Positions 17,299 through 26,008 of a DNA stretch of 64,000 nt are shown here, piece after piece; within the stretch, counting starts at the first letter, position 1, and each line of letters begins with the position of its first letter. This stretch comes from DASVDE01 sp036381235 (GTDB lineage Bacteria > Actinomycetota > Thermoleophilia > Solirubrobacterales > 70-9): positions 1-64,000 of the forward strand of contig DASVDE010000001.1 of assembly GCA_036381235.1 (NCBI GenBank), read 5' to 3'. The translations under genes and the position numbers were made by a program. The notes beneath the pieces are model-generated. The model had not been told where the DNA came from. It did not search any database and worked only from the letters and a program-made list of their open reading frames with translations.

Positions 17299-17319
17299 CG
17301 AGCTGACAGCCAAAGCGGC

Positions 17320-17592
17320 TCAGGCGCTGGCCTTGGACTTGTAGTAGTCGGCGTTGATCTCGGCGTATTTCGCCCACTCGGTCGGGAGCTGGTCCTCGGC
17401 GAAGCAGGCGTCGACCGGGCAGGCCTCGACGCAGGCGTCGCAGTCGATGCACTCGTCCGGATCGATGTAGAGCATCTCCGCCGAGTCGTAATCGGGCTCG
17501 TCCGGAGTGGGATGGATGCAATCGACCGGGCAGACTTCGACACACGAGTTGTCCTTGGTGCCGATACATGGTTCCGCGATGACATAGGTCAT
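17320..17592 (-). CDS. fdxA: 7Fe ferredoxin [3Fe-4S][4Fe-4S]
   Basis: 90 residues, ATG at 17592 with AGGAG ten bases upstream. Cysteines at 9, 17, 21, 25 and 48, 51, 54, 58 reproduce the FdxA pattern: C-x7-C-x3-CP in the first half and CxxCxxCxxxCP in the second. By analogy with the Azotobacter protein, C9, C17 and C58 hold the 3Fe-4S centre and C21, C48, C51 and C54 the 4Fe-4S centre. The acidic tail ends in YYKSKASA. It is a cytoplasmic electron carrier and is followed by acyl-CoA dehydrogenase. Confidence 0.95.
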   Translation of the reverse strand: MTYVIAEPCIGTKDNSCVEVCPVDCIHPTPDEPDYDSAEMLYIDPDECIDCDACVEACPVDACFAEDQLPTEWAKYAEINADYYKSKASA

Positions 17593-17740
17593 TCGAGGCT
17601 TTTCTCCTGAAGTCGTTTTCGAGTGGCCGGCCGAGTCCCGGCCAAGCGCGAGCGGACATTTTAGGGATGCGGGGCCGCGGGGGCGGCGTGGCGTGGCCTT
17701 TAGGGTTGAGCCTAATGGGAGACGCGACCGCCTGTCATCG

Positions 17741-18622
17741 ATGCTGCTGCTGACCGGGGCAACCGGGAGCATCGGCTCGCGGCTGCTGCCGCGACTGCTG
17801 GAGGGGGGCGAGGACGTGCGCTGCCTGGTGCGGGAGCCGCGACGACTGGGCGAGCGCCGGGTCGACGTGCAGATCGCTCTGGGAGACCTCGGCGAGATGT
17901 CGGACCCATACCTGGTGCGCCAGGCGCTGCGCGGCGTCGACACCGTCATCCACCTGGCGGCGACGATCCGCGACCAGCCGCCGCGCCGGATCGAGGAGCT
18001 GAACGGACTGGCGACGGTGCGGCTGCTGCGGGCCGCCGAGCGCAGCGGCGTGCGGCGCTTCGTCTTCTTCAGCGCGCTCAATGCCTCAGCCGCGCAACGC
18101 ACCCGCTTCTTCCGCGCCAAGTGGCTGGCCGAGCGGGCGGTCACCTCCTCGCGACTGGAGACGACGGTCTTCGCTCCCTCGATCGTCTACGACCACAGCG
18201 ATCCATGGGTGACGCTGCTGCGGCGCTTCTCCTTCCTGCCGGTGATGCCGGTCTCCGGCGAGGGACAGGCGCGCTTCCAGCCGATCTGGGCCGACGATGT
18301 GGCCCGCTGCGTGATCGCCGCGCTGGATCGGGAGAGCAAGGCGCGCTACGAGCTGGCCGGCCCCCAGACGCTGACCTATGACGAGATGTCCGATCTGGTC
18401 AGCCGCGTGGCCGGGAGGCCGCGGCCGCTGGTCCATCTCCCCCTCCCCCTGGTCCGCTCCGGGCTGATGGCGATCCGCTCCGTTTTCGGCGAGTCCGTGT
18501 TCGCTACTTGGGAGGAAGCCGAACTGATGGAGGTGCCGATGACGAGCGAACGCGGGACAGCAGACGCGCAGGAGCTGGGAATCGAGCCGAAGGCGATGGC
18601 CGATGTGCTCGCCGATTCGTAG
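17741..18622 (+). CDS. NAD(P)-binding SDR (atypical, complex I NDUFA9-like)
   Basis: 293 residues, ATG at 17741. The Rossmann motif LLTGATGSIGSRLLPRLLEG is at the very N-terminus. HLAATIRDQPP and FVFFSALNASA follow, but the YxxxK catalytic pair is replaced by FFRAKWLAERAV, which marks atypical NmrA/NDUFA9-like members that may bind NAD(P)H without dehydrogenase activity. The C-terminus contains YELAGPQTLTYDEMSDLV, common to this group. Its last 20 bases overlap the start of the secreted glycosidase gene, so the two are coupled. Confidence 0.85.
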   Translation: MLLLTGATGSIGSRLLPRLLEGGEDVRCLVREPRRLGERRVDVQIALGDLGEMSDPYLVRQALRGVDTVIHLAATIRDQPPRRIEELNGLATVRLLRAAERSGVRRFVFFSALNASAAQRTRFFRAKWLAERAVTSSRLETTVFAPSIVYDHSDPWVTLLRRFSFLPVMPVSGEGQARFQPIWADDVARCVIAALDRESKARYELAGPQTLTYDEMSDLVSRVAGRPRPLVHLPLPLVRSGLMAIRSVFGESVFATWEEAELMEVPMTSERGTADAQELGIEPKAMADVLADS

Positions 18623-19709
18623 GCGCGCGGCGGGAATCGTCCTCGGCTCACTGGCGGCGCTGGCGCTCTGCGTCGGCCCGGCCACAGCCACAACCCTGGT
18701 GCCGCCCAAGGGCAACCTCTTCTTCGGCGTCAGCGACAAGGGGACCGCCGCGGAGTTCAATGAGTTCGCCGGGCTGGTCGGCAAGCACCCGGCGGTGATG
18801 CAGACCTTCCACCCCTGGGGCAACTCGCTGAACGCCGCGGTCGAGCGCTGGGGAGAAACGGCGGTGCGGCCGATGCTGCACATCTCCACCGCCGACGACC
18901 AGACCCTGGCCGAGATCATCACCCCGCAGCAGATAGCCCAAGGGGAGGGCGACGACTACCTGCTGCAACTGAACCAGGGCTTCGCCAAACGCGGCCTGCG
19001 CGCCTACATCCGACCGCTGGGGGAGCCCAACCGCTGCCGCAACGTCTACTCGGGCTTCAACTGCGACGGCACCCCGAAGCGAGGCGAGCATTACCCCTAC
19101 TGGTACAAGCAGGCCTTCCGCCGGATCGTGGCGATCGTGCGCGGCGGCGGCACGATCGACCAGGTGAACGCGACCCTTGCGGAGATCGGGCTGCCACCCG
19201 TGCGGCGAACCAAAGGGCCGCCGCCGGCCAGCCTTCCCCTGGCGCCCGTCGCTGTTGTCTGGAGCCCGCTGCCGGCCGGCTCACCGCGGGTGAAGGGCAA
19301 CTGGCCGGGCAATTACTGGCCGGGCTCGCGCTGGGTCGATTGGGTGGGAACCGACATCTACTCCCAGTATCCGGTCTGGGTGGACCTCAACCACTTCGTC
19401 GCCGGCAAACAGTGGCGGGGCAAGCCGATCGCGCTGACCGAGTGGGCGGCCTCAGGCAGCGACGACACGAGATTCACCCGGCAGCTGTTCGCCTGGACCT
19501 TCAAGCGCCCGCGGGTGCGGATGCTCACCTATTACCAGGGCTTCGGAACAACCGGCAATCTCTACGCGCTGGGCCTCTATCCCCAGACCGAGGCTCTGAT
19601 TCGCCACAAGATCCGCCGCCGCGCGATCCTGCCCTACGCCCCATACTTCGCGCCGCCGGTCGTCGAGCCGGAGCCGGTACCGGCGCCCACTCCGGTCCCA
19701 GCGCAATAA
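18603..19709 (+). CDS. Secreted glycoside hydrolase family 26-like protein
   Basis: 368 residues with a Sec signal peptide (about 1-30, core GIVLGSLAALALCVGPATA). The clan A (beta/alpha)8 barrel carries RPLGEPN at 137-143, where E141 fits the acid/base, and ALTEWAASG with E280 as the nucleophile. This pattern resembles GH26 beta-mannanases and lichenases. A proline-rich C-terminal tail (PVVEPEPVPAPTPVPA) may span the wall. The start overlaps the upstream SDR gene by 20 bases; a strong hairpin follows the stop. Substrate is inferred to be a beta-glycan, possibly the cell's own surface polymer. Confidence 0.75.
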   Translation: MCSPIRRRAAGIVLGSLAALALCVGPATATTLVPPKGNLFFGVSDKGTAAEFNEFAGLVGKHPAVMQTFHPWGNSLNAAVERWGETAVRPMLHISTADDQTLAEIITPQQIAQGEGDDYLLQLNQGFAKRGLRAYIRPLGEPNRCRNVYSGFNCDGTPKRGEHYPYWYKQAFRRIVAIVRGGGTIDQVNATLAEIGLPPVRRTKGPPPASLPLAPVAVVWSPLPAGSPRVKGNWPGNYWPGSRWVDWVGTDIYSQYPVWVDLNHFVAGKQWRGKPIALTEWAASGSDDTRFTRQLFAWTFKRPRVRMLTYYQGFGTTGNLYALGLYPQTEALIRHKIRRRAILPYAPYFAPPVVEPEPVPAPTPVPAQ

Positions 19710-19710
19710 A

Positions 19711-19736
19711 AGAGGCCCGGCGTCTGCCGGGCCTCT
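19711..19736. terminator. Bidirectional terminator hairpin
   Basis: AGAGGCCCGGC (19711-19721) pairs with GCCGGGCCTCT (19726-19736) around GTCT, an 11-bp perfect stem. It follows the GH26-like stop by one base and lies 48 bases beyond the convergent groEL stop, so it can serve both genes. Confidence 0.8.
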
Positions 19737-19783
19737 CGAAACCACTCGCCTGTTAGGGCGAGGATACGCCTGGGCGGCGTGGG

Positions 19784-21421
19784 TTACATCATCCCGCCCA
19801 TGTCAGGCATGCCGCCGGGCATGCCGCCGCCGGCGCCCGGCTCCTCGGGCGGCTCGGCAATGACGACCTCGGTGACGAGGATGTTCTTCGCGATCGAAGC
19901 TGCATTCTGCAGCGCCGAGCGCGTGACCATGGTCGGGTCGATGACGCCGGCCTTGATCAGGTCACCGTACTCGCCGTTGGCGGCGTTGAGGCCCTCGCCC
20001 GGCTTCAGGTCGCGGACCTTGTTGACGACGACCGAGCCCTCCAGGCCGGAGTTCTCGGCGATCTGGCGGACCGGCTCCTCGAGAGCGCGATGGATGATCC
20101 TCGCACCCGTCTGCTCGTCGGGATCCTCGAGCTTGTCGGGATCCAGGCCGTCCTGCGCGTTCAGCAGCGCGACACCGCCGCCCGGCACGACACCCTCTTC
20201 CAGCGCCGCCCGGGTCGCCTGCAGGGCGTCCTCGACGCGGTGCTTTTTCTCCTTCATCTCGGTCTCGGTGGCGGCGCCGACCTTGACCACGGCGACACCT
20301 CCGGCGAGCTTCGCGAGACGCTCCTGGAGCTTCTCGCGATCGAAGTCGGAGTCGGTGTTCTCGATCTCCTGCTTGATCTGGTTGATACGGCCTTTGATGT
20401 CGCCGGCCTCGCCGGCTCCGTCGATGATCGTCGTCGTGTCCTTGGAGACGACGACGCGGCGGGCCTTGCCGAGCTGTGAGAGCTGGGTGTTCTCGAGCTT
20501 GAGGCCCATCTCCTCGGTGATCACCTCACCGCCGGTGAGGATGCTGATGTCCTCCAGCATCCGCTTGCGGCGGTCGCCGAAGCCCGGCGCCTTGACCGCA
20601 ACGCCGGTGAAGGTGCCCCGCAGCTTGTTGACGACGAGCGTCGCGAGGCACTCGCCCTCGACGTCCTCGGCGACGATCAGCAGCGGCTTGCCACCCTGCA
20701 TCACCTGCTCCAGCACCGGCAGGATATCCCGCACGGAGCCGATTTTCTGGTTGGCGATGAGGATGTAGGGATCCTCCAGCACCGCCTCCATGCGGTCCTG
20801 GTCGGTGACCATGTACGGAGAGATGTAGCCCTTGTCGAACTGCATCCCCTCGGTGAACTCCAGCTCCATGCCGAAGGTCTGGCCTTCCTCGACGTTGACC
20901 ACGCCGTCTTTGCCGACCTTCTCGATCGCGTCGGCGATCACGTTGCCGATCTCATCATCGGCGGCGGAGATGGCGGCGACGCGGGCGATCTGCTCCTTGC
21001 CCGCGACCTCCTTGGACTGCTTCTCGCGGAGGTTGTCGACGACCTCGTCGACGGCCTTCTCGATGCCGCGGCGCAGGGCCAGCGGGTTGGCGCCGGCGGC
21101 CACGTTCTTCAGCCCCTGGCGGACGATGATCTGCGCCAGCAGGGTCGCCGTGGTGGTGCCGTCGCCGGCGACGTCGTTGGTCGCCGTGGCGACCTCGCGG
21201 ACGAGCTGGGCGCCCTGGTTCTCGAAGACGTCCTCGACCTCGACCTCGCGGGCGATGGTGACTCCGTCGTTGGTGATCGTCGGCGCGCCGAACTTCTTGT
21301 CGAGCACGACGTAGCGGCCTTTGGGGCCAAGGGTGACCTTGACGGCGTCGGCAACAGCGTCGACACCCGCCTGCAGGGCCCCCCGGGCCTCCTCTTTGAA
21401 CTTCAGCTCCTTGTGAGCCAT
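19784..21421 (-). CDS. groEL: 60 kDa chaperonin GroEL
   Basis: 545 residues, full length, ending in the usual flexible tail GGMPGGMPDMGGMM. Landmarks: KVTLGPKGRYVVLDKKFGAP, the ATP-binding DVAGDGTTTATLLAQ, and VEEGVVPGGGVALL (given as ALEEGVVPGGGVALL here). It forms the double-ring folding chamber capped by GroES in the cytoplasm. The ATG at 21421 is preceded by GGAGG-like sequence, and groES ends 45 bases upstream. The operon carries a CIRCE element, so HrcA repression and heat induction are expected. Confidence 0.99.
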   Translation of the reverse strand: MAHKELKFKEEARGALQAGVDAVADAVKVTLGPKGRYVVLDKKFGAPTITNDGVTIAREVEVEDVFENQGAQLVREVATATNDVAGDGTTTATLLAQIIVRQGLKNVAAGANPLALRRGIEKAVDEVVDNLREKQSKEVAGKEQIARVAAISAADDEIGNVIADAIEKVGKDGVVNVEEGQTFGMELEFTEGMQFDKGYISPYMVTDQDRMEAVLEDPYILIANQKIGSVRDILPVLEQVMQGGKPLLIVAEDVEGECLATLVVNKLRGTFTGVAVKAPGFGDRRKRMLEDISILTGGEVITEEMGLKLENTQLSQLGKARRVVVSKDTTTIIDGAGEAGDIKGRINQIKQEIENTDSDFDREKLQERLAKLAGGVAVVKVGAATETEMKEKKHRVEDALQATRAALEEGVVPGGGVALLNAQDGLDPDKLEDPDEQTGARIIHRALEEPVRQIAENSGLEGSVVVNKVRDLKPGEGLNAANGEYGDLIKAGVIDPTMVTRSALQNAASIAKNILVTEVVIAEPPEEPGAGGGMPGGMPDMGGMM

Positions 21422-21466
21422 CTGGATTCAGTCCTCCTTGGTTCTTCTCAGTCCTTGTAGGCGGGT

Positions 21467-21754
21467 CTAGCCGAGCTTGGCGAGGATGTCCGACTCTTTC
21501 ATCACGAGCAGGTCATCTCCCTCGACGGTGACCTCGGTACCGCCGTATTTGGAATAGAGGACCTCGTCCCCCTCCGCGACGTCGAGCGGGCGGCGGCTGC
21601 CGTCCTCCTGGATCGCGCCGTCGCCGACGGCGACGACCTTGCCCTTCTGCGGCTTCTCTTTCGCCGTGTCGGGGAGGACGATGCCGCTCGCGGTCGTCTC
21701 CTCCTCCTCAATCGGCTTGACGATCAGCCGGTCCCCGAGGGGCTTCAGCTTCAT
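21467..21754 (-). CDS. groES: 10 kDa co-chaperonin GroES
   Basis: 95 residues, the normal length. PLGDRLIVKPIEEEETTASG and the mobile-loop segment through GIVLPDTAKEKPQ are followed by GKVVAVGDGA and the C-terminal LLVMKESDILAKLG. It caps GroEL and is first gene of the operon. The ATG at 21754 has GGAGGT seven bases upstream, and the CIRCE operator lies 42 bases further out. Confidence 0.99.
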   Translation of the reverse strand: MKLKPLGDRLIVKPIEEEETTASGIVLPDTAKEKPQKGKVVAVGDGAIQEDGSRRPLDVAEGDEVLYSKYGGTEVTVEGDDLLVMKESDILAKLG

Positions 21755-21795
21755 CCGTGTACCTCCGTTATCGGTCAGAAGTTCTCAAACTGGCG

Positions 21796-21822
21796 TTGGC
21801 ACTCTCAGCACGAGAGTGCCAA
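21796..21822. promoter_or_regulatory. CIRCE operator (HrcA site) of groES-groEL
   Basis: TTGGCACTC, 9-base spacer (21805-21813), GAGTGCCAA. The consensus is TTAGCACTC-N9-GAGTGCTAA, so there is one symmetric change per arm. It lies upstream of groES as expected for HrcA repression. hrcA itself is not in this window. Confidence 0.95.
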
Positions 21823-21842
21823 CGGAGCTGAAAGATAGCGAT

Positions 21843-22322
21843 TCAGTGGCTGGCGAGGAGATCGCAGCCGAGCAGCCGGGAGATCCCCTCGCCGCCGCGC
21901 GCCATCACCCAGTCGTGATTCCACTCGAAGAACGGGCGGGCGACCGGGGCGAACAGGTTCATCCAGGCCTTGGTGGTGGCGACGTTCCACTCATAGAGGA
22001 CTGCGGTGACACCGTCGCGCTCGAAGAGGCGCCAGCGGCCGGTTCCGGTCAGCTCGCCGACGGCGTGGCCCTCCATCAGATGGGGGCGCTCGACTCGGCT
22101 GGTGGTCACCTCGAACTCGACCCGGTAGGGGAGCAGGCTCTTCCAGACCATGCGCGAAATCGTGCCGACCCCGTTGTCGTCACCGGAGCCGGGGCGCACC
22201 TCCTCCGCCTCCTCGACCCCTTGCCACCACTCGGGCCAGCGCTCCTGGTCGTAGATCGCCTCCCAGACCGGCTCTCGGGGAGAGTCGAGCAGCCAGGTGG
22301 TGAGGAACGAGTACTCCGTCAA
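21843..22322 (-). CDS. SRPBCC (START-like) family protein
   Basis: 159 residues, TTG start overlapping the stop of the upstream ASCH gene (TTGA), which is the reason for choosing it. Typical helix-grip features: SFLTTWLLDSPREPVWEAIY at the start, WPEWWQGVEEAEEV, and VTAVLYEWNVATTKAWMN before the long C-terminal helix. These proteins bind a hydrophobic ligand in a deep pocket; polyketide cyclase-like activity is possible but not shown. It forms a two-gene operon with the ASCH-domain gene. Confidence 0.8.
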   Translation of the reverse strand: MTEYSFLTTWLLDSPREPVWEAIYDQERWPEWWQGVEEAEEVRPGSGDDNGVGTISRMVWKSLLPYRVEFEVTTSRVERPHLMEGHAVGELTGTGRWRLFERDGVTAVLYEWNVATTKAWMNLFAPVARPFFEWNHDWVMARGGEGISRLLGCDLLASH

Positions 22323-22723
22323 TTGTGGCGGGGAGTCTCGCCGTTGCCGAAGTGGGCGCCGGGCGGCTCTACGATTTGGGAGAAGCGGATCACGGTGACG
22401 AGATCCTCGTTGGAGATCGAGCGGCCGTAGATCTGCTCGAGGAAGTTGACGGTCTCCTCGAGGCGGCGGAACTCAGGGTTGTCGTGCTCGATGTCCCGCG
22501 GTGAGAGCTCGGAGACGCGCTTCACCTCGACGTCGTCGATCACCGCGGCGAAGATCTTCTCCCGCGGGCTGTGGCGGAAGCCGACGGTGACCCAGACGAC
22601 CTGACCACGCTCGTACTTGCCGCTCTTGTCGCCGAGACGGATGGTCGCCGTCTTGCGACCCCGCTTCAGCTGGTCGACGAAGACAGCCGAATAAAAGTTG
22701 AGAACGTAGACGCCACCCTTCAT
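22319..22723 (-). CDS. ASCH-domain protein
   Basis: 134 residues, ATG at 22723. The PUA-like ASCH fold is recognised by LNFYSAVFVDQLKRGRKTAT followed by IRLGDKSGKYERGQVVWVTVG, the beta-barrel with the conserved GRKT-like turn. ASCH proteins bind or process RNA or modified nucleosides; catalytic K and D residues are not certain here. Ends in a 4-base overlap with the SRPBCC gene. It diverges from the RTX gene with a 63-base gap. Confidence 0.75.
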   Translation of the reverse strand: MKGGVYVLNFYSAVFVDQLKRGRKTATIRLGDKSGKYERGQVVWVTVGFRHSPREKIFAAVIDDVEVKRVSELSPRDIEHDNPEFRRLEETVNFLEQIYGRSISNEDLVTVIRFSQIVEPPGAHFGNGETPRHN

Positions 22724-22786
22724 AGCGGAGCGAGCGTATCCGAAGAAGGTTCAGGGATGGCGTTCAAACGCCGATGAATCTCATTG

Positions 22787-24703
22787 ATGCCCGCTTGGAC
22801 ACACAAGAGCTCGCTGCGCGCGATCGGCGTCCTGGCCGGCATGGTGGCGATCCTGCTGCTCGCGGCGCCCGGCTGGGCCTCGGCGGCGAGCTGCGCCGGC
22901 AAGCACGCAACGATCGTGGGAACAGCCGGAAACGACGTGATCGTCGGCAAGAGGGCGAGCGACGTGATCTACGGCGGGGGCGGAAACGACAAGGTCTACG
23001 GCGGGGCGAACGGCAACGACACGATCTGCGGCGGACCCGGCGACGACAAGCTCTTCGGCGAGGGCGGCTACGACTCTCTATATGGGGGGAGCGGCAACGA
23101 CACCCTGCACGGTGCCGCCGGGAGCGACCGGCTGGATGGCGGAGCGGACCACGATCGGCTGCTGGGCGATCGTGGCGGCGACGGTCTCTACGGCGGGCCG
23201 GGCGACGACCTGCTGTTCGGCGCCAAGGGGCCGGACCGCGCCTTCGGCGGCGAGGACGGCGACAGCCTGTTCGGGGGCCGCGGGCCGGACAGGCTGAAGG
23301 GCGACGCCGGCGACGACACGATCTATGCCGGCAGGGCCTCCGACCGCGTGGTCGAAGGCGGCAGCGGCAATGACCGGGTCTATGGCGGCCGCGGCAACGA
23401 TCTTCTCTCCGGCGAAGCGGGTGACGACACGGTTGACGGCGGGCTGGGAGACGACGCGATCGAGGGCGGCGACGGCAGCGACAGGCTGATCGGCAATCAC
23501 GGCCGCGACGACATGTCGGGAGGGGCAGGCGACGGCGACATCCTCCGCGGCGACATCGGCTTCGACAAGCTCGACGGCGGGCCGGGGGCGCGCGACATTG
23601 CCTCTTTTTCAACCGCCTCCGAGGCGGTGACCGCCGACCTTGCGGGAGGCTCTGCCTACGGCGATGGCCGCGACCGCATCGAGGCCGGCACCGAGGACCT
23701 GGTCGGATCGGCTTACGCCGACACGCTGCTCGGCGACGGGGGGCCGAACCGAATCGACGGGGGCGCCGGCTACGACGAGCTGGACGGGCGCGGCGGGGGC
23801 GACGAGCTGTTCGGCGGTCCCGACGGCGCCGACTGCAGCAGCGGCGGCGCGATGGAAGGCTGCGGGCTGCCGCTGAGCGCTGGAGCTGGAACCCGGGTCG
23901 TGCGCAACAGCAGCATCGACGGAACGGCGACCCTGGCGGTGGAGGGCGGCGGGGAGGCGAACGACATCCGCATCGACTACAGCGACGGCAACCTCGTCGT
24001 CACCGACGCCGCGGCGCCGCCGCCGGCCGCCAACGTCGAAGGCTGCACGGCGACCGGCTCGGCCGCGATCTGCCCGGCCGACGTCAATTTCGTCCTCATC
24101 GACCCGGACGGTGGCAACGACCGAGTGACCATCGATCCGAGCCTGCCCTCCTTCATTGAGCTGCGGATCGACGGCGGGCCGGGAGCGGACGAGCTGAACG
24201 GCGGCAGCGGGGACGATGTGATCGAGGCCGGTGACGACAGCGATCCCGACACCCTCTCCGGGGGGCCCGGCGACGACGCGCTGATCGGCGCCCGCACCGA
24301 CTTCCACGTCCCGGTGAACAGCGGCCGCAGCGTGCTGATCGGTGGAGCGGGAAGCGACGTCCTGGTCGGCGGCGACCCATGCGACGGCGATCTCCTTGTC
24401 GGCGGCGAGGGCACCGACAACGCGAACTTCTTCCGCTTCACGCCGGGCGTGACCGCGCAGATCGGCGGTGCGGTGACCCGCAGCGGCGGCTCCTGCGACG
24501 CGGGCCGGGTATCGCAATCAGTCGAGGCGCTGGAGGGCTCCCCGGGCCCCGACCGGCTGATCGGCTCCAACAGCAGCGACTCGCTGATCGGCAAGAACGG
24601 CGACGACGTCCTGCTCGGTCGTGCCGGCGACGATCGCTTGGTGGGCGGGCCCGGCAACGACCGCCTCCTCGGCGGTCCGGGTCACGACTCAGAGCACCAG
24701 TAA
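22787..24703 (+). CDS. Secreted RTX-type calcium-binding repeat protein
   Basis: 638 residues. A Sec signal peptide (about 1-33, core IGVLAGMVAILLLAAPGWASA split over its length) is followed by long runs of the nonapeptide GGxGxDxUx, for example YGGSGNDTLHG, LFGGRGPDRLKG and LLGGPGHDSEHQ at the very end. Blocks lie at about 45-270, 455-520 and 580-638, separated by a beta-rich section with two cysteine pairs. The repeats form Ca2+-binding parallel beta rolls once outside the cell. Start is the ATG at 22787, directly after an in-frame TTG. No enzymatic domain is seen, so a structural, adhesive or ion-storing role is likely. Confidence 0.88.
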   Translation: MPAWTHKSSLRAIGVLAGMVAILLLAAPGWASAASCAGKHATIVGTAGNDVIVGKRASDVIYGGGGNDKVYGGANGNDTICGGPGDDKLFGEGGYDSLYGGSGNDTLHGAAGSDRLDGGADHDRLLGDRGGDGLYGGPGDDLLFGAKGPDRAFGGEDGDSLFGGRGPDRLKGDAGDDTIYAGRASDRVVEGGSGNDRVYGGRGNDLLSGEAGDDTVDGGLGDDAIEGGDGSDRLIGNHGRDDMSGGAGDGDILRGDIGFDKLDGGPGARDIASFSTASEAVTADLAGGSAYGDGRDRIEAGTEDLVGSAYADTLLGDGGPNRIDGGAGYDELDGRGGGDELFGGPDGADCSSGGAMEGCGLPLSAGAGTRVVRNSSIDGTATLAVEGGGEANDIRIDYSDGNLVVTDAAAPPPAANVEGCTATGSAAICPADVNFVLIDPDGGNDRVTIDPSLPSFIELRIDGGPGADELNGGSGDDVIEAGDDSDPDTLSGGPGDDALIGARTDFHVPVNSGRSVLIGGAGSDVLVGGDPCDGDLLVGGEGTDNANFFRFTPGVTAQIGGAVTRSGGSCDAGRVSQSVEALEGSPGPDRLIGSNSSDSLIGKNGDDVLLGRAGDDRLVGGPGNDRLLGGPGHDSEHQ

Positions 24704-24722
24704 CCGAATTGAGCCGCCCGAC

Positions 24723-25427
24723 TCAGAAGATGTAGTTCTGGAGCTTGTCGGGGGCGAGGATGGTTACGCGGCCACGGCCGGCGCGAACGACCCCGGAGCG
24801 CTCGAGATCGGCAAGGAAGCGGCTGACGCTCTCGCGTGAGGTGCCGGCGAGTTGGGCGAGGTCCGCCTGGTTCATGTGGATCGTCACCTCTCCCCCTTCC
24901 CGGGATCGCGGCGGCTCCTCTGCCACCAGCTGGGAGAGGACGCCGGCGACGCGGCTGGGAACGGTTTGGAAGGACTGGCGGGCGATGCGCTCGTTGGCGG
25001 CGCGAAGGCGGCGGACCAGGGCGGCGACCAGCTTCGCGGCGATCTCCGGGTGGCGGGCGAGCAGGCCGCGCACGTCCCCTGCCGGCAGGGCCAGCAGCTC
25101 ACCGTCGTCGAGCGCCTCCACGCTGGCCGAGCGGACCTCGCCGTCGAGCATCGCCAGCTCGCCGAAGATGTCCCCGGGGCCGAGTGTGGCGAGGGTAATG
25201 GCGCGCCCGTCGGAGTGCTCTCGGGTGACGCGGAAGCTGCCCTCGCGAACGATGTAGCAAGCGTCCGATTCGTCCCCCTCGTGAAAGACGCGGGTGCCGA
25301 CCGGAAAGGAGCGGGGCACGGCGACGCGGGAGAAGTTCTCCAGCTCGTCTTCCTCGAGGTCGGAGAAGAGCGGCACGCTGCGCAGCAGCTCGACCGGGCT
25401 CTGCAGGCTCTCCCCCGACTCGCTCAT
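24723..25427 (-). CDS. Crp/Fnr-family transcriptional regulator
   Basis: 234 residues from the ATG at 25427; the open frame upstream is not needed. The cyclic-nucleotide-binding domain spans about 15-130 with GDIFGELAMLDGEVRSASVEA, keeping the GE and R-S/A residues that contact cAMP. The Crp-type winged helix follows with NQADLAQLAGTSRESVSRFL as helix-turn-helix. No cysteines for an Fe-S cluster precede the domain, so it is Crp-like rather than Fnr-like. It is a single gene convergent with the RTX gene, 19 bases from its stop. Target genes are unknown. Confidence 0.92.
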   Translation of the reverse strand: MSESGESLQSPVELLRSVPLFSDLEEDELENFSRVAVPRSFPVGTRVFHEGDESDACYIVREGSFRVTREHSDGRAITLATLGPGDIFGELAMLDGEVRSASVEALDDGELLALPAGDVRGLLARHPEIAAKLVAALVRRLRAANERIARQSFQTVPSRVAGVLSQLVAEEPPRSREGGEVTIHMNQADLAQLAGTSRESVSRFLADLERSGVVRAGRGRVTILAPDKLQNYIF

Positions 25428-25513
25428 CTTTCGATTATCCCGACAGTGGGATCTACCGACGTTGAGGAGGGGAGAAATCGGCCTCGGCCACAATCGTTGA
25501 GCCGCGGCAAGCC

Positions 25514-26008
25514 TCAGTTGCCTGTTTCGGGATCGGTGAGAGCGGCGACGTCGGCGCGGTCGACCGGGCGTCCGCGGGCCAGCTTCATCCGGATCAGGTC
25601 GTCGCGGCCGGCAACTGGAACCCGGATGTCGTCAAGGGCGACGACAAGAGCCCGCTCTCGCAGCTGTTCATATGGAGCGGCACCCGGGGCGTCGTGAAGA
25701 ACGTCGATGTCGCCGTGAGGGGTGGCGAACTGCCAGATCGTCGCGCGTGGCAACATCGCGGCATCGATTGAGAGGCTCTCGTAGCCGGGGTTGAGCACGC
25801 GTGCCTCGAGCGCGCGCAGCGCCTCGGCCAGGCGCTCGAGGTTCTGCGGATCGGGACCGGGGATGACGTCGACGTCATTGGTCATCCGCGTGTTTCCATG
25901 CGTCTGGGCCGCCATCCCGCCGACCAGCACAAAGTCGACTCGGTGCCGGGCGAGCTCTTCGAGGATCCGCTGGGCGTCGAGGGGCTCAGCGGGGCGGTCA
26001 GCGGACAT
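25514..26008 (-). CDS. Nucleotidyltransferase-fold protein, partner of XRE gene
   Basis: 164 residues. RVDFVLVGGMAAQTHGNTRM and TNDVDVIPG give the GG and DxD motifs of the polymerase-beta nucleotidyltransferase fold, with a further acidic HGDIDVLHD. The C-terminal half, DDIRVPVAGRDDLIRMKLAR, resembles AbiEii/DUF6036-like proteins used in toxin-antitoxin or phage-exclusion pairs. The ATG at 26008 lies 11 bases inside the XRE gene, so both are translated together. A toxin that transfers nucleotides to tRNA or protein is a reasonable guess; it could also be a housekeeping modifier. Confidence 0.78.
   Translation of the reverse strand: MSADRPAEPLDAQRILEELARHRVDFVLVGGMAAQTHGNTRMTNDVDVIPGPDPQNLERLAEALRALEARVLNPGYESLSIDAAMLPRATIWQFATPHGDIDVLHDAPGAAPYEQLRERALVVALDDIRVPVAGRDDLIRMKLARGRPVDRADVAALTDPETGN

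Noticed and set aside
22764..23612. Arginine-rich open frames opposite the RTX gene
   Set aside because: Their repetition simply mirrors the GGxGxD repeats on the coding strand.
22787..24703. Tandem repeats considered as a CRISPR array
   Set aside because: Repeats are protein nonapeptides with variable DNA, no spacer pattern and no cas genes nearby.
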